A stretch of DNA of 51,142 nt from a virus. The stretch lies in IMG/VR virus record IMGVR_UViG_3300033552_000014, positions 1-51,142 of that record; one strand, given 5' to 3'. The translations under genes were made by a program, and so were the position numbers. Each line of letters starts with the position of its first letter. Within the stretch, counting starts at the first letter, position 1. The notes under the pieces are model-generated. The model was not told the DNA's origin. It made no database searches and saw only the letters and a list, made by a program, of their open reading frames with translations. Positions 7,682 through 14,370 of this stretch are shown here, piece after piece.

Positions 7682-7709
7682 GTCAATGTTTTATGACGCC
7701 TGTGCCCCC
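7668..7709 (-). terminator. Terminator-like hairpin fused to promoter
   Basis: AGGGGCACAGGC pairs with GCCTGTGCCCC across an 18-nt loop containing TTGACT. On the minus strand it follows the stop of the 78-aa gene and is followed by TATTTTCG. Same architecture, including the CCTATTTTCG string, as the hairpin at 4727. Confidence 0.65.
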
Positions 7710-7714
7710 TAAGC

Positions 7715-7951
7715 TTAATTTACTATAATAACAGGGTTTATTGTAATAGCTTCTAAGTATTTGTGCTTACTACTTACTCGCGCTATACCTTCTGTGTCAG
7801 GATGGTTGTCTATAATACGTGCTAAAGTACAAGCCAGCTCTCCATATTTTCCAGATACGTGTACATGAGAAGCAAGCGCTTCAATAAGATGTAGGTGTTC
7901 TAGGGTAAGCCCGTAAATAGTGTACTTTTCAAATAACTTTACTACTTTCAT
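7715..7951 (-). CDS. Hypothetical 78-aa protein
   Basis: 78 residues, MKVVKLFEKYTIYGLTLEHL onward; helical, with hydrophobic residues consistent with a small globular domain. ATGA overlap with ThyX upstream, terminator-like hairpin just downstream, so it ends the operon. Unknown function. Confidence 0.65.
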   Translation of the reverse strand: MKVVKLFEKYTIYGLTLEHLHLIEALASHVHVSGKYGELACTLARIIDNHPDTEGIARVSSKHKYLEAITINPVIIVN

Positions 7952-8847
7952 TTGGAGTTATTAGGAATAAGTTGTCGAAACTGAATCCAGCCTTTGAAGT
8001 TACCTGACCAAAAGTTGTCGTTACGGTCTACGTGAGTTACGCCTTCTTCCCAAATTCCTTGGTTTCTTCCCATAGTTCTATGTCGCATAGGTTTAGCCTG
8101 ATGTTCAACTGGACTGGCATGAACAGGCGAAGAGAGGATAAGTCGATCATAAATTACTTTAGCTTTATCTACGCTATCATCAGATTTACGATAGCTAACT
8201 TGAGCACAGCAGGAGGCCGATATAATACGAGCAGTTTCTGCTGTAATAAGGCTTCCTTTATTATCTTTGTACCATACTTGGTTAAAGGAGTCTTCTTCAC
8301 GTGCTACATATGGCACATGCCAATCGTATACGCTAATCTGTAGGGGGTATGATGCAGTAGACGCATCCCACATTTTTTTAGCTAGTTCATGAATTTCAGG
8401 CTGAGCATCTTCATGATTACGTAGCCAGTACCAGTTATCCCATTCTGTAGCGGTAACTACAGTTTTCATAATCTGAAAAGGCTCTGTTACGCGATTAGCA
8501 AGCTGCTTATGCAAACCAGTATTACCCAAAGCCTTAGACCAGCGAACAGCTTCTGCTGCTGCTTCTTGCCACAAAGCTACCGCTCCTGCAAGAAATACTC
8601 CTGTTAGCTCTGTTTTTGCCTGCATTCCTGCTTGGTTAGCCCCCCAATGCACCGGCTGTGCGGGATTTTCAAGAACATACTGATGCATCTTTTCAATAGG
8701 AATAGCCCTAGAAGAAGCCGCATTACGGGAAAACTGTCTGTGAGTCATTAGCTCAGCATGAATAAATCGCGGGTATTCTAGTTCAAAAGTAGTAATACGG
8801 CTGCCGTTACAAATAGAGTCTTGAATAATAGTTGCTTTAATTGTCAT
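7948..8847 (-). CDS. thyX: Flavin-dependent thymidylate synthase (ThyX family)
   Basis: 299 residues. ThyX enzymes make dTMP from dUMP using FAD, NADPH and methylene-tetrahydrofolate. The signature RHRxxSxNxxSxR is present as THRQFSRNAASSR (35-47); the first R is T here, a change that should be checked. Later segments (LHKQLANRVTEPFQ, ..ASCCAQVSYR.., ..SPVEHQA..) fit the family. It ties in with the dUTPase at the right edge to supply dTTP for phage replication. Coupled by ATGA overlaps to small genes on both sides. Confidence 0.88.
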   Translation of the reverse strand: MTIKATIIQDSICNGSRITTFELEYPRFIHAELMTHRQFSRNAASSRAIPIEKMHQYVLENPAQPVHWGANQAGMQAKTELTGVFLAGAVALWQEAAAEAVRWSKALGNTGLHKQLANRVTEPFQIMKTVVTATEWDNWYWLRNHEDAQPEIHELAKKMWDASTASYPLQISVYDWHVPYVAREEDSFNQVWYKDNKGSLITAETARIISASCCAQVSYRKSDDSVDKAKVIYDRLILSSPVHASPVEHQAKPMRHRTMGRNQGIWEEGVTHVDRNDNFWSGNFKGWIQFRQLIPNNSK

Positions 8848-8927
8848 TTAATAAACATAAGTATAGCCGAAATTACGGCAATTAAGAAAGTAATTAAGTA
8901 GAGCGTTTTGCTCTGAATTTTAAACAT
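8844..8927 (-). CDS. 27-aa single-span membrane peptide
   Basis: The frame from the ATG at 8927 reads MFKIQSKTLYLITFLIAVIS and seven more residues, and ends by overlapping the ThyX ATG (ATGA). A basic N-terminus precedes one hydrophobic segment of about 17 residues, so an inner-membrane micropeptide is likely. Function unknown. Confidence 0.55.
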   Translation of the reverse strand: MFKIQSKTLYLITFLIAVISAILMFIK

Positions 8928-9131
8928 TTAATCCTCAATAACCTCACCCCAATGGGTAACGTTTTTAATAATCGTACCAGAGTAACTTTCACGCCAAGTA
9001 CCGTCCCAGGTACTAGCATATACACGAAGCCCGGTTTTAGTAACTACAGGAACAATTACAGAAATTTCCGAACCTAGAATTGTAAAAGTTTCAGGAAGTC
9101 GGTCTTTTACTAAGTGAAAATTGATAATCAT
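8928..9131 (-). CDS. DUF551-like 67-aa protein
   Basis: Start at the ATG at 9131 (MIINFHLVKDRLPETFTILG), which overlaps the stop of the 58-aa gene as ATGA. The layout DRLPE ... W...W ... VTHWGEVIE resembles the short DUF551 family of phage proteins, whose function is unknown. A longer frame upstream is not needed. Confidence 0.55.
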   Translation of the reverse strand: MIINFHLVKDRLPETFTILGSEISVIVPVVTKTGLRVYASTWDGTWRESYSGTIIKNVTHWGEVIED

Positions 9132-9304
9132 ATTACGTTGTAAGTATAGGTAGAGGGTAGTGCGCGGAAGTTGTCTTGTAGCCAAATACATTTATAGCTT
9201 ATTACACCGTCTGACCAATGTTCTGTACGAACATCTGTTTCAGTGTAGTCTATAAGCTTGCAAGTTTTAACTATCTGGTAGTATGATTTGTGGTTATTAA
9301 TCAT
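9128..9304 (-). CDS. Hypothetical 58-aa protein
   Basis: The frame from the ATG at 9304 gives 58 residues, MINNHKSYYQIVKTCKLIDY onward, and couples to the DUF551-like gene. The promoter at 9327-9355 places its transcript start about 15 nt upstream, and it fills the leader before the next gene fully. Family unknown. Confidence 0.6.
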   Translation of the reverse strand: MINNHKSYYQIVKTCKLIDYTETDVRTEHWSDGVISYKCIWLQDNFRALPSTYTYNVI

Positions 9305-9326
9305 TTAATTTTTTGTTTGGTAATAA

Positions 9327-9355
9327 ATTATAACACAAAAAGAAAGGGCACTCAA
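9327..9355 (-). promoter_or_regulatory. Sigma70-type promoter (minus)
   Basis: TTGAGT (9350-9355), 17-bp spacer, TATAAT (9327-9332) on the minus strand. The third promoter whose -35 and spacer lie in a hairpin arm. Confidence 0.75.
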
Positions 9356-9384
9356 GCCGATATTTTTCGACCTAAGTGCCCCTT
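9344..9384 (-). terminator. Terminator-like hairpin fused to promoter
   Basis: AAGGGGCACT pairs with AGTGCCCTT around an inner CGA..TCG stem. On the minus strand it follows the stop of the cell-wall hydrolase gene and runs into TTCTTTTTG, a better U tract than in the two related hairpins. Confidence 0.65.
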
Positions 9385-9385
9385 A

Positions 9386-9805
9386 TTATTTATAAAATAT
9401 ATGGTTACCAATTTGAGTTACTCGACGTAGATTCCATCCAGGAGATACGTAAGTATTATGAAAGTGAGTGGCCTTAAACTTTCCAAGCACATCTCTATTC
9501 ATATAAGCTTCTAGAGAAGCCTCAAAAGCTGTTCTCCACTGCTTTTCGTTAACTTTTACATTTATAGGCTTAGCTGTCCAGCTAAACTGTTTCTTTTGAT
9601 ATACTACCCCACAAATACTTTTTGGAAACCTAATGTCTTCTGTTCTGTTTAATGTTACTAAAGCAACAGCTAGCATACCTTGTCGGGACTCTCCTCTAGC
9701 CTCGTAGTACACATTTTTAGTTAAACAGTAGAGTTCCGCGTCTACGGCGTGAATATTACTTATTGGGGCTAATAACAATATTAGCGATAGAATCCATTTT
9801 ACCAT
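9386..9805 (-). CDS. SleB-type cell-wall hydrolase with signal peptide
   Basis: Start at the ATG at 9805 (MVKWILSLILLLAPI), 7 nt after AAGGA; an ATG six bases earlier lies too close to that site. Residues 1-20 form a signal peptide with probable cleavage after ..NIHA. The mature part carries the Hydrolase_2 (SleB/CwlJ) pattern: LTKNVYYEARGES, AVALVTLNRTED, VVYQKKQFSW. Family members cut peptidoglycan, and the exported form suggests a secreted endolysin or a wall-remodelling enzyme. It overlaps the 79-aa gene upstream by 50 nt. Confidence 0.85.
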   Translation of the reverse strand: MVKWILSLILLLAPISNIHAVDAELYCLTKNVYYEARGESRQGMLAVALVTLNRTEDIRFPKSICGVVYQKKQFSWTAKPINVKVNEKQWRTAFEASLEAYMNRDVLGKFKATHFHNTYVSPGWNLRRVTQIGNHIFYK

Positions 9806-9995
9806 CGGCATTTCCTTGTAGAGTGCTGACTACGCTTTCCAGGTAGACAACACAATTAGTTGAATAAACAACCGCAGCATCGTTGCGTAGTTTATTCTGC
9901 ACTTCCTCAGTTAGCTTTTGCTTTGCATAGTGCAGAGACTCTTTAGCTTTTCTTAGTGCGTGTTTTTCGTAATTAATAGTAAAAAGAGACATCAT
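9756..9995 (-). CDS. Hypothetical 79-aa protein
   Basis: 79 residues, MMSLFTINYEKHALRKAKES onward, with a strongly charged helical first half and a Val/Ser-rich second half. It overlaps the signal-peptide region of the cell-wall hydrolase by about 50 nt, an unusually long overlap. It may be a lysis partner by position only; it has no membrane span. Confidence 0.55.
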   Translation of the reverse strand: MMSLFTINYEKHALRKAKESLHYAKQKLTEEVQNKLRNDAAVVYSTNCVVYLESVVSTLQGNADGKMDSIANIVISPNK

Positions 9996-10406
9996 TTAAT
10001 TACCGCCAGTACTGCTGTTTGAATTTGCATTGTCAGTTTTACTTCCTGAATCGCTTCCAAATAAGTCTGATTGGGCCCCAGTTCCAGAGTCCATTGTGCC
10101 AGTTTTCCTGATACCATCGCATACACGTTCATTTTCATCTTTCGTAGTTAATTGAGAATATAAGACTTTTTGTTGCTCTAAAAGTTGAGTTATTTCTTTT
10201 CTTAGGTTTGCAGTTTCTAAAATACTGTCTGCCTCTCTAAGTTGTATCTGTTTAATAAGTTCATAATTTGTATCAGCTATTCCAACAAGAGTTTCTATGG
10301 CTTTTGCTGCTCTAATAGCTAAACGGGTAGGAGGTATGTGAGTAACTTCTCCGGTTACTGAATACTCTCTAGTGCCTATCATAAGCTGTTTAAATAGTGA
10401 TTTCAT
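9996..10406 (-). CDS. Hypothetical 136-aa protein with coiled coil and polar tail
   Basis: 136 residues. An N-terminal globular part is followed by a coiled coil (about 55-95, LREADSILETANLRKEITQL) and a Ser/Gly/Asn/Asp-rich tail. First gene of the leftward arm, served by the promoter at 10437-10465. Unknown function. Confidence 0.65.
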   Translation of the reverse strand: MKSLFKQLMIGTREYSVTGEVTHIPPTRLAIRAAKAIETLVGIADTNYELIKQIQLREADSILETANLRKEITQLLEQQKVLYSQLTTKDENERVCDGIRKTGTMDSGTGAQSDLFGSDSGSKTDNANSNSSTGGN

Positions 10407-10436
10407 ATTTTATTAATTTCATTGTGTGAATCATCT

Positions 10437-10465
10437 ATTATATAGCAAAAGGCAGGCCAGAACAA
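10437..10465 (-). promoter_or_regulatory. Leftward promoter of divergent pair
   Basis: TTGTTC (10460-10465), 17-bp spacer, TATAAT (10437-10442) on the minus strand, reading toward the 136-aa gene. Faces away from the promoter at 10519. Confidence 0.75.
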
Positions 10466-10518
10466 GTCAAAATTTTTCAGCCCAAAATCTGCGCCAAAAC
10501 GGGTCAGAAATTTTAATA

Positions 10519-10547
10519 TTGACAGGGCTGTCTTAAGGTGCTATAAT
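10519..10547 (+). promoter_or_regulatory. Rightward consensus promoter of divergent pair
   Basis: TTGACA (10519-10524), 17-bp spacer, TATAAT (10542-10547): a perfect sigma70 consensus and the strongest-looking promoter in the window. The interval between the two promoters (10466-10518) contains AT-rich imperfect dyads and could hold an operator. Confidence 0.85.
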
Positions 10548-10571
10548 TATCGAAACGCAACAGGACCATAT

Positions 10572-10754
10572 ATGATATCTTCCCTTAGTTATACACAAGA
10601 ATTAGAAAACCTGATTCTTAATACTTTACTACCAATTTATGAAAAGTATCAAATAGCTAACGGAGTAATAAACCCTTTAATTGGGATAAACCCTAAGCTG
10701 CTAAATCAGGTAAAGTCTAAGAAAAAACTGCCTAGATTACTAATGAAAAAATAG
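10572..10754 (+). CDS. Hypothetical 60-aa protein
   Basis: 60 residues, MISSLSYTQELENLILNTLL onward, helical with a very basic C-terminus. First gene of the rightward arm behind the consensus promoter, with AGGA just upstream. Such a position is typical of an early regulator or host-takeover protein, but no motif identifies it. Confidence 0.65.
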   Translation: MISSLSYTQELENLILNTLLPIYEKYQIANGVINPLIGINPKLLNQVKSKKKLPRLLMKK

Positions 10755-10756
10755 GC

Positions 10757-10785
10757 TTGTTTTACTACTCCTTTTGGTGTATAAT
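10757..10785 (+). promoter_or_regulatory. Sigma70-type promoter
   Basis: TTGTTT (10757-10762), 17-bp spacer, TATAAT (10780-10785), upstream of the nucleotide-hydrolase gene. Confidence 0.7.
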
Positions 10786-10824
10786 AGATGCTTATTCTGA
10801 TTTTTTTAACCAACCTTATAATAA

Positions 10825-11238
10825 ATGTCCATTTCAAGCATATCAACCCGTCAAGTAGTGTACGCAGATAATACAAGTACTACCGCAACGAGTATTAAAC
10901 CTGTTGAAGCTAAAAAAGCTTTGCGCTTCGACACTGGTAAGACTAACTGGTCTCTAATGCCTTTTGAGGCAGTAGAGGAAATAAATAAAGTACTAGAGTT
11001 TGGGGCTAACAAATACGCAGAGTGGAATTTTGCCAACGATGGCGGAATGAACCACTCCAGGATTATTAATTCGTGCTTACGCCATATTTTTGCGTATATG
11101 CGAGGACAAGACCTTGACCCTGAGTCGGGGCTATCGCACCTAGCACACGCAGGTTGTAATATTATATTCTTACTGTACTACAACAAGTACCCCGAAATTT
11201 TTAAGGCAAAAGATGACAGAAATGTCCGCAGCAGTTAA
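10825..11238 (+). CDS. DUF5664 / dATP-dGTP diphosphohydrolase-like protein
   Basis: 137 residues. After about 30 variable residues comes LRFDTGKTNWSLMPFEAVEE, then GANKYAEWNF, LRHIFAYMRG and a Glu/Asp/His-bearing helix (DLDPESGLSHLAHAGCN). This is the pattern of DUF5664, annotated as the N-terminal domain of dATP/dGTP diphosphohydrolases related to MazG. It probably adjusts the dNTP pool. Overlaps the next gene by one base. Confidence 0.75.
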   Translation: MSISSISTRQVVYADNTSTTATSIKPVEAKKALRFDTGKTNWSLMPFEAVEEINKVLEFGANKYAEWNFANDGGMNHSRIINSCLRHIFAYMRGQDLDPESGLSHLAHAGCNIIFLLYYNKYPEIFKAKDDRNVRSS

Positions 11239-11462
11239 TGTATAAAAGATTAGCCAAAGTACTGTACCGTACAAGAACACCCCTACACGAAGCCTGTCAT
11301 ACTTTAGACGTTGATATGGCGGACTTAGAACCTGAACTAATGTTAGTTGCTACATGCGACTGGTGTAGTATCTGGGAAAAAGCAAAAAATCTCGAGGAAG
11401 AAACAGACGGTACTAGGTACTGTAATGTTTGTTCCGAAATGCATTTGTACAAGTACGATTAA
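11238..11462 (+). CDS. Small zinc-ribbon-like protein (74 aa)
   Basis: 74 residues with two Cys pairs, CDWC and CNVC, separated by about 20 residues, as in a zinc ribbon; a preceding CHTLD adds another Cys/His. It shares a base with the preceding stop codon, so it is coupled to the DUF5664 gene. Exact role unknown. Confidence 0.65.
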   Translation: MYKRLAKVLYRTRTPLHEACHTLDVDMADLEPELMLVATCDWCSIWEKAKNLEEETDGTRYCNVCSEMHLYKYD

Positions 11463-11472
11463 TATTTCGTAC

Positions 11473-11501
11473 TTGACCCTAAGCCTTAATAACTGTATAA
11501 T
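11473..11501 (+). promoter_or_regulatory. Sigma70-type promoter
   Basis: TTGACC (11473-11478), 17-bp spacer beginning CTAAGCCT, TATAAT (11496-11501). Shares the TTGACCCTAAG string with four other promoters here. Confidence 0.8.
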
Positions 11502-11528
11502 ATAGGCTACACACTATAAAATACCCTA

Positions 11529-12542
11529 ATGTTTAACCAAAATATTCAACGCATTGGCTTTGCTTGTAAAATTCAAATTGCAGAGTCTAAAGCAGACCCT
11601 AAACTTAATCAAACTGGCACTACTATTAAATGGCTTACTGCGCAAACTCAAGATCGCGCACGTGAGCGCTTGTGGGATTTAATGCGCAGCAACGTAGCAG
11701 CCCTAGCCGCTCAAATTGAGTGGGTAGGTTCGCTACCACCTAATCAACGTATGTTCCGCATTACCAGCGACCTGTTAACCGCATACAGCCACGAAGCGTG
11801 GATGCCCTTCTACTTTCAATCAGACGTAGAACACTTTTTAGAAACCAACCTACGAAAAATCGGCAATCGTGCCAGAGAACTAGACATTAAACTGAGTTTC
11901 CACCCCGGCCAGTTCTGCGTATTAGCTAGTGACCAACCTCATGTTGTAGAAAACTCTATAACAGAGTTTGAGTACCACTGTGACCTTATACGCTATATGG
12001 GGTATGGGCGCGAGTTTCAAGACTTTAAGTGTAACGTACACGTAGGTGGCAGATTAGGTCCACCAGGTATTCGCGCAGCACTAAAACTGCTTACTCCTGA
12101 AGCGCGTCGTTGTTTGACTATTGAAAATGCCGAGTTTACCTGGGGCTTAGACGCTAGCCTAGAACTAGAGCGGGACTGTGCTTTGGTGCTTGACATACAT
12201 CACCACTGGATTAACAGCGGCGGCGAGTACATTAAGCCCACAGATAGCCGGTTTCAACGTGTTGTTGCGTCATGGCGCGGTGTTCGTCCTACTATTCACT
12301 ACTCCTTATCGCGAGAAGATATACTTGTAGACCATGACCCCCTTGTTTGTCCAGACCTTGTTAAACTAAAAGCCTCGGGGCTTACCAACGCTAAACTGCG
12401 TGCGCATTCAGAATACTACTGGAATCAAGCATCTAATGCTTGGGCTCTTTCATTTTTGCCACACGCAGATATTATGTGTGAAGCAAAACAAAAAAACTTA
12501 GCCGCTCAACAGTTAATAGATCAACTAAAATTTCTGGCTTGA
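11529..12542 (+). CDS. uvsE: UV-damage endonuclease, UvsE/UVDE family
   Basis: 337 residues. The opening RIGFACKIQ, the ..LSFHPGQFCVLAS.. block (HPGQF at 125-129), the ..EFEYHCDLIRYMG.. block, NVHVGG, IENAEF and LDIHHHW are the metal-binding TIM-barrel motifs of UvsE. The enzyme nicks DNA 5' of UV photoproducts and starts excision repair without UvrABC. The TGA stop is part of the TTGAAA -35 box for the next gene. It gives the phage its own repair of UV lesions. Confidence 0.9.
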   Translation: MFNQNIQRIGFACKIQIAESKADPKLNQTGTTIKWLTAQTQDRARERLWDLMRSNVAALAAQIEWVGSLPPNQRMFRITSDLLTAYSHEAWMPFYFQSDVEHFLETNLRKIGNRARELDIKLSFHPGQFCVLASDQPHVVENSITEFEYHCDLIRYMGYGREFQDFKCNVHVGGRLGPPGIRAALKLLTPEARRCLTIENAEFTWGLDASLELERDCALVLDIHHHWINSGGEYIKPTDSRFQRVVASWRGVRPTIHYSLSREDILVDHDPLVCPDLVKLKASGLTNAKLRAHSEYYWNQASNAWALSFLPHADIMCEAKQKNLAAQQLIDQLKFLA

Positions 12543-12567
12543 AATGTGTGTAAATCTTTGATATAAT
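12539..12567 (+). promoter_or_regulatory. Promoter overlapping a stop codon, leaderless output
   Basis: TTGAAA (12539-12544, containing the uvsE TGA), 17-bp spacer, TATAAT (12562-12567). The ATG at 12575 is 7 nt after the -10 box. Confidence 0.75.
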
Positions 12568-12574
12568 ATAGGCT

Positions 12575-12853
12575 ATGAAACAAATTTATATTATTACTTA
12601 TGAAAACAGCCATTGGTGTGGCGGAGAGCTGCACTGTTTAGTTGAAGCTGAAAGTGCAGATAATGCTGAAATGCTTGCCTCTGACTATATGCAAGAAACG
12701 CAACAAGAGCTGTTTTCGGATGAATACGAAGAAGAAAGCTTTGAAGACTGTGCCTACTCTGTAAATGATACTGAGGTACTCGCAGGCAGCAGCTTTGAAA
12801 AGTATGTTGCTGACCCCGGCCAACAAAGCATTTACCCCAAAGTAAATTTCTAA
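12575..12853 (+). CDS. Hypothetical acidic 92-aa protein
   Basis: 92 residues, MKQIYIITYENSHWCGGELH onward, strongly acidic centre (DEYEEESFED). The IYIITYE..W.GG start resembles other small acidic phage proteins, including the gene at 16412. It could be a DNA mimic or a host-protein binder from charge alone. Probably translated from a leaderless mRNA. Confidence 0.65.
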   Translation: MKQIYIITYENSHWCGGELHCLVEAESADNAEMLASDYMQETQQELFSDEYEEESFEDCAYSVNDTEVLAGSSFEKYVADPGQQSIYPKVNF

Positions 12854-12854
12854 C

Positions 12855-12883
12855 TTGACCCTAAGCCTGTTTTGTTGTATAAT
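12855..12883 (+). promoter_or_regulatory. Sigma70-type promoter ahead of tRNA-Arg
   Basis: TTGACC (12855-12860), 17-bp spacer beginning CTAAGCCT, TATAAT (12878-12883). Drives tRNA-Arg(TCT) and the gene after it. Confidence 0.8.
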
Positions 12884-12905
12884 TAATACTTAGAAAGCAA
12901 ACAAC

Positions 12906-12980
12906 CGGGCGTTAGTACAATGGATAGTACAGGAGGCTTCTACCCTCTAAATGGCAGTTCGATTCTGTCACGCTCGACCA
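12906..12980 (+). tRNA. tRNA-Arg (TCT)
   Basis: Cloverleaf with acceptor CGGGCGT/ACGCTCG, anticodon loop CTTCTAC (anticodon TCT), T loop TTCGATT, discriminator A and encoded CCA. It reads AGA, a codon that AT-rich phages use and enterobacteria read poorly. Confidence 0.9.
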
Positions 12981-12999
12981 CTTAACTTTAAAGATAACA

Positions 13000-13191
13000 A
13001 TGGCCGGATACACTAAAGAATTTCTCGTAGACGCTTTTTTAAGTAGATACTCGGTGCTAGGCCCTGAAGTTCTAGCGGTGCAAAAAGTTTTAGCAGAGCA
13101 ACTATATGATAATGCTGGCAAAGAAAAGTTTCGGGTGTTTGCATCACTAGACGCTGATGCAATTAAAGTCTACAAAGCAACACAAAAATAG
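13000..13191 (+). CDS. Hypothetical 63-aa protein
   Basis: 63 residues, MAGYTKEFLVDAFLSRYSVL onward; helical, soluble. It starts 19 nt after the tRNA-Arg CCA, on the same transcript. Family unknown. Confidence 0.6.
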   Translation: MAGYTKEFLVDAFLSRYSVLGPEVLAVQKVLAEQLYDNAGKEKFRVFASLDADAIKVYKATQK

Positions 13192-13193
13192 AC

Positions 13194-13222
13194 TTGTTTC
13201 CGGCAGTAAAAAATGCTATAAT
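13194..13222 (+). promoter_or_regulatory. Promoter for structured RNA and tRNA-Tyr
   Basis: TTGTTT (13194-13199), 17-bp spacer, TATAAT (13217-13222); the next 320 nt carry no gene but many stems. Confidence 0.75.
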
Positions 13223-13229
13223 TAATACA

Positions 13230-13542
13230 TATGAAGAAACGGCAACTTTGCCAAAATCTCATTTTGTAAATTCCCGCGCTAACACCATAGCTTATAACTC
13301 GGGCACTCTCTACAACTATGGAAGGTAGAGAATTTAAGTAAACGCACTAATACTGGCTTTTAGTAGCTAACCAAGCAGTAACCTGAGATATCAGATGAAG
13401 AAGTGGTTAGACCTAATAGCAGTAAAACTTGGCCAAGTCTAGTGTGTTTTCTTAAATTAGAGTGTTCACGTATATCCTTATCTATAAGCAGTCATAGAAC
13501 TGCTAAGCTTTTTATATGAATACAGAACACTCTTTCGAATAT
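13230..13542 (+). ncRNA. Structured leader upstream of tRNA-Tyr
   Basis: About 310 nt without an open frame between a promoter and tRNA-Tyr. Visible stems include TCTCTAC..GTAGAGA (near 13308-13330) and AGAGTGTTC (near 13459) pairing with GAACACTCT (near 13525), the latter ending just before the tRNA. It may be a precursor RNA or an independent small RNA; no family recognised. Confidence 0.4.
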
Positions 13543-13627
13543 GGATTTATAAACCCCTATGGAGAGGGCCGCGGCTGTAACCCGTGTTTGTAATGATCGT
13601 GAGGTTCGATTCCTTGTAAGTCCACCA
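13543..13627 (+). tRNA. tRNA-Tyr (GTA)
   Basis: Acceptor GGATTTA/TAAGTCC, anticodon loop CTGTAAC (GTA), a long variable region as expected of bacterial tRNA-Tyr, T loop TTCGATT, encoded CCA. Stems are somewhat irregular but the fold is clear. Confidence 0.85.
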
Positions 13628-13884
13628 TTTTTTAGTAAAAAGAGCAGACAAGCGCAATAAATCGTGACAAGTATGGCTATTCGTAGTTTACGCTTTAAGA
13701 ACGTCAACGCCACTTAGCGTTTACTAAATATAAAACAGTAACTTCTATCTGCTAATATAGAGTGTTCGTTCCTAGATCGTAAACTAGGACTAATACTCCC
13801 AGGGATGGGAAGACCAAGATCAAACCAACAATCAACGGAAATTCACTACTGTTAGCTCTAAGCCCGGTGAAGTTAAAAAAGTAT
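13628..13884 (+). other. Intergenic structured region, no gene seen
   Basis: Between tRNA-Tyr and the first copy of the 58-bp repeat I see no credible frame. AGCAGA (13642) and TCTGCT (13756) could close a fold of about 120 nt. An AGATCAAACCAACA string near 13818 recurs near 14003, so the duplicated unit starts before the perfect repeat. Confidence 0.4.
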
Positions 13885-13942
13885 TGCGGTGGCGTAACAA
13901 TTGACTGAACTAGGCTGTCGCCTTGACCTAGTTCCTATAATT
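13885..13942 (+). repeat. 58-bp perfect direct repeat, copy 1
   Basis: Identical to 14042-14099. It contains the hairpin GAACTAGG..CCTAGTTC with loop CTGTCGCCTTGA, and ends in CCTATAATT, which starts a long stem. The two copies are 157 bp apart. Confidence 0.9.
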
Positions 13943-13994
13943 GAATATCTTTTAGTGCTGTACGAGTCCGGAGCTTTAGGATATTCAATTATAG
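13935..13994 (+). ncRNA. Long-stem hairpin after repeat copy 1
   Basis: CTATAATTGAATATC pairs perfectly (15 bp) with GATATTCAATTATAG around a 30-nt loop. The stem sequence is unrelated to that after copy 2, but the arrangement is the same, so structure rather than sequence is kept. Confidence 0.7.
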
Positions 13995-14041
13995 AAGCAA
14001 GATCAAACCAACAGCAATAATCCGATTATTCGGAACTTGTC

Positions 14042-14099
14042 TGCGGTGGCGTAACAATTGACTGAACTAGGCTGTCGCCTTGACCTAGTTCCTATAATT
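14042..14099 (+). repeat. 58-bp perfect direct repeat, copy 2
   Basis: Identical to 13885-13942 across 58 bp and followed by its own long stem. Tandem duplication of a structured RNA unit. Confidence 0.9.
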
Positions 14100-14162
14100 A
14101 AGTAGTATAGTGAGTCGGCTTCCGATAAACTTTAAATAGAGATTATACTACTTAATTATGGG
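14091..14162 (+). ncRNA. Long-stem hairpin after repeat copy 2, overlapping tRNA-Leu
   Basis: CCTATAATTAAGTAGTATA pairs with TATACTACTTAATTATGGG (19 bp, one G-U). The closing GGG is the 5' end of tRNA-Leu, so in the precursor the tRNA start can be trapped in this stem. Confidence 0.7.
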
Positions 14163-14236
14163 CATGTGGTGAAATTGGTAAACACAGCGGTTTTAGAAGC
14201 CGTAAGCTAAGAGTTCGAGTCTCTTCTTGCCCACCA
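14160..14236 (+). tRNA. tRNA-Leu (TAG), short variable arm
   Basis: Acceptor GGGCATG/CTTGCCC with one T-T mismatch, anticodon loop TTTAGAA (TAG, reads CUA), T stem AAGAG/CTCTT, discriminator A, CCA. Only five bases lie in the variable region, whereas bacterial tRNA-Leu normally has a long arm. The D region looks Leu-like. Isotype is therefore anticodon-based and open to doubt. Confidence 0.8.
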
Positions 14237-14340
14237 CTTTATAAACTCCTAGGTAGCCTAGTAACGGCGTAAAGAGTATAACTACCATAAGGCTCGCATA
14301 CTGCGACTACTAATCAAATTAACTACAACAGGAGAACAAT

Positions 14341-14352
14341 ATGCGAATGTAA
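14341..14352 (+). promoter_or_regulatory. Three-codon upstream frame (Met-Arg-Met-stop)
   Basis: ATGCGAATGTAA with a strong AGGAG 7 nt upstream, ahead of the 120-aa gene. TCGCATA at 14293 can pair with TATGCGA (14339-14345) and hide this start. Together they look like a leader-peptide type control element, which is inference. Confidence 0.45.
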
Positions 14353-14370
14353 CTATTTAAAAGGAATTAC

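Noticed and set aside
10466-10518. Replication origin between the divergent promoters
   Set aside because: AT-rich with imperfect dyads but no iterons or clear protein sites; not enough evidence.
13885-14099. Repeats resembling a CRISPR array
   Set aside because: Only two 58-bp copies, 157 bp apart, each with internal hairpins; no regular spacers and no cas genes.
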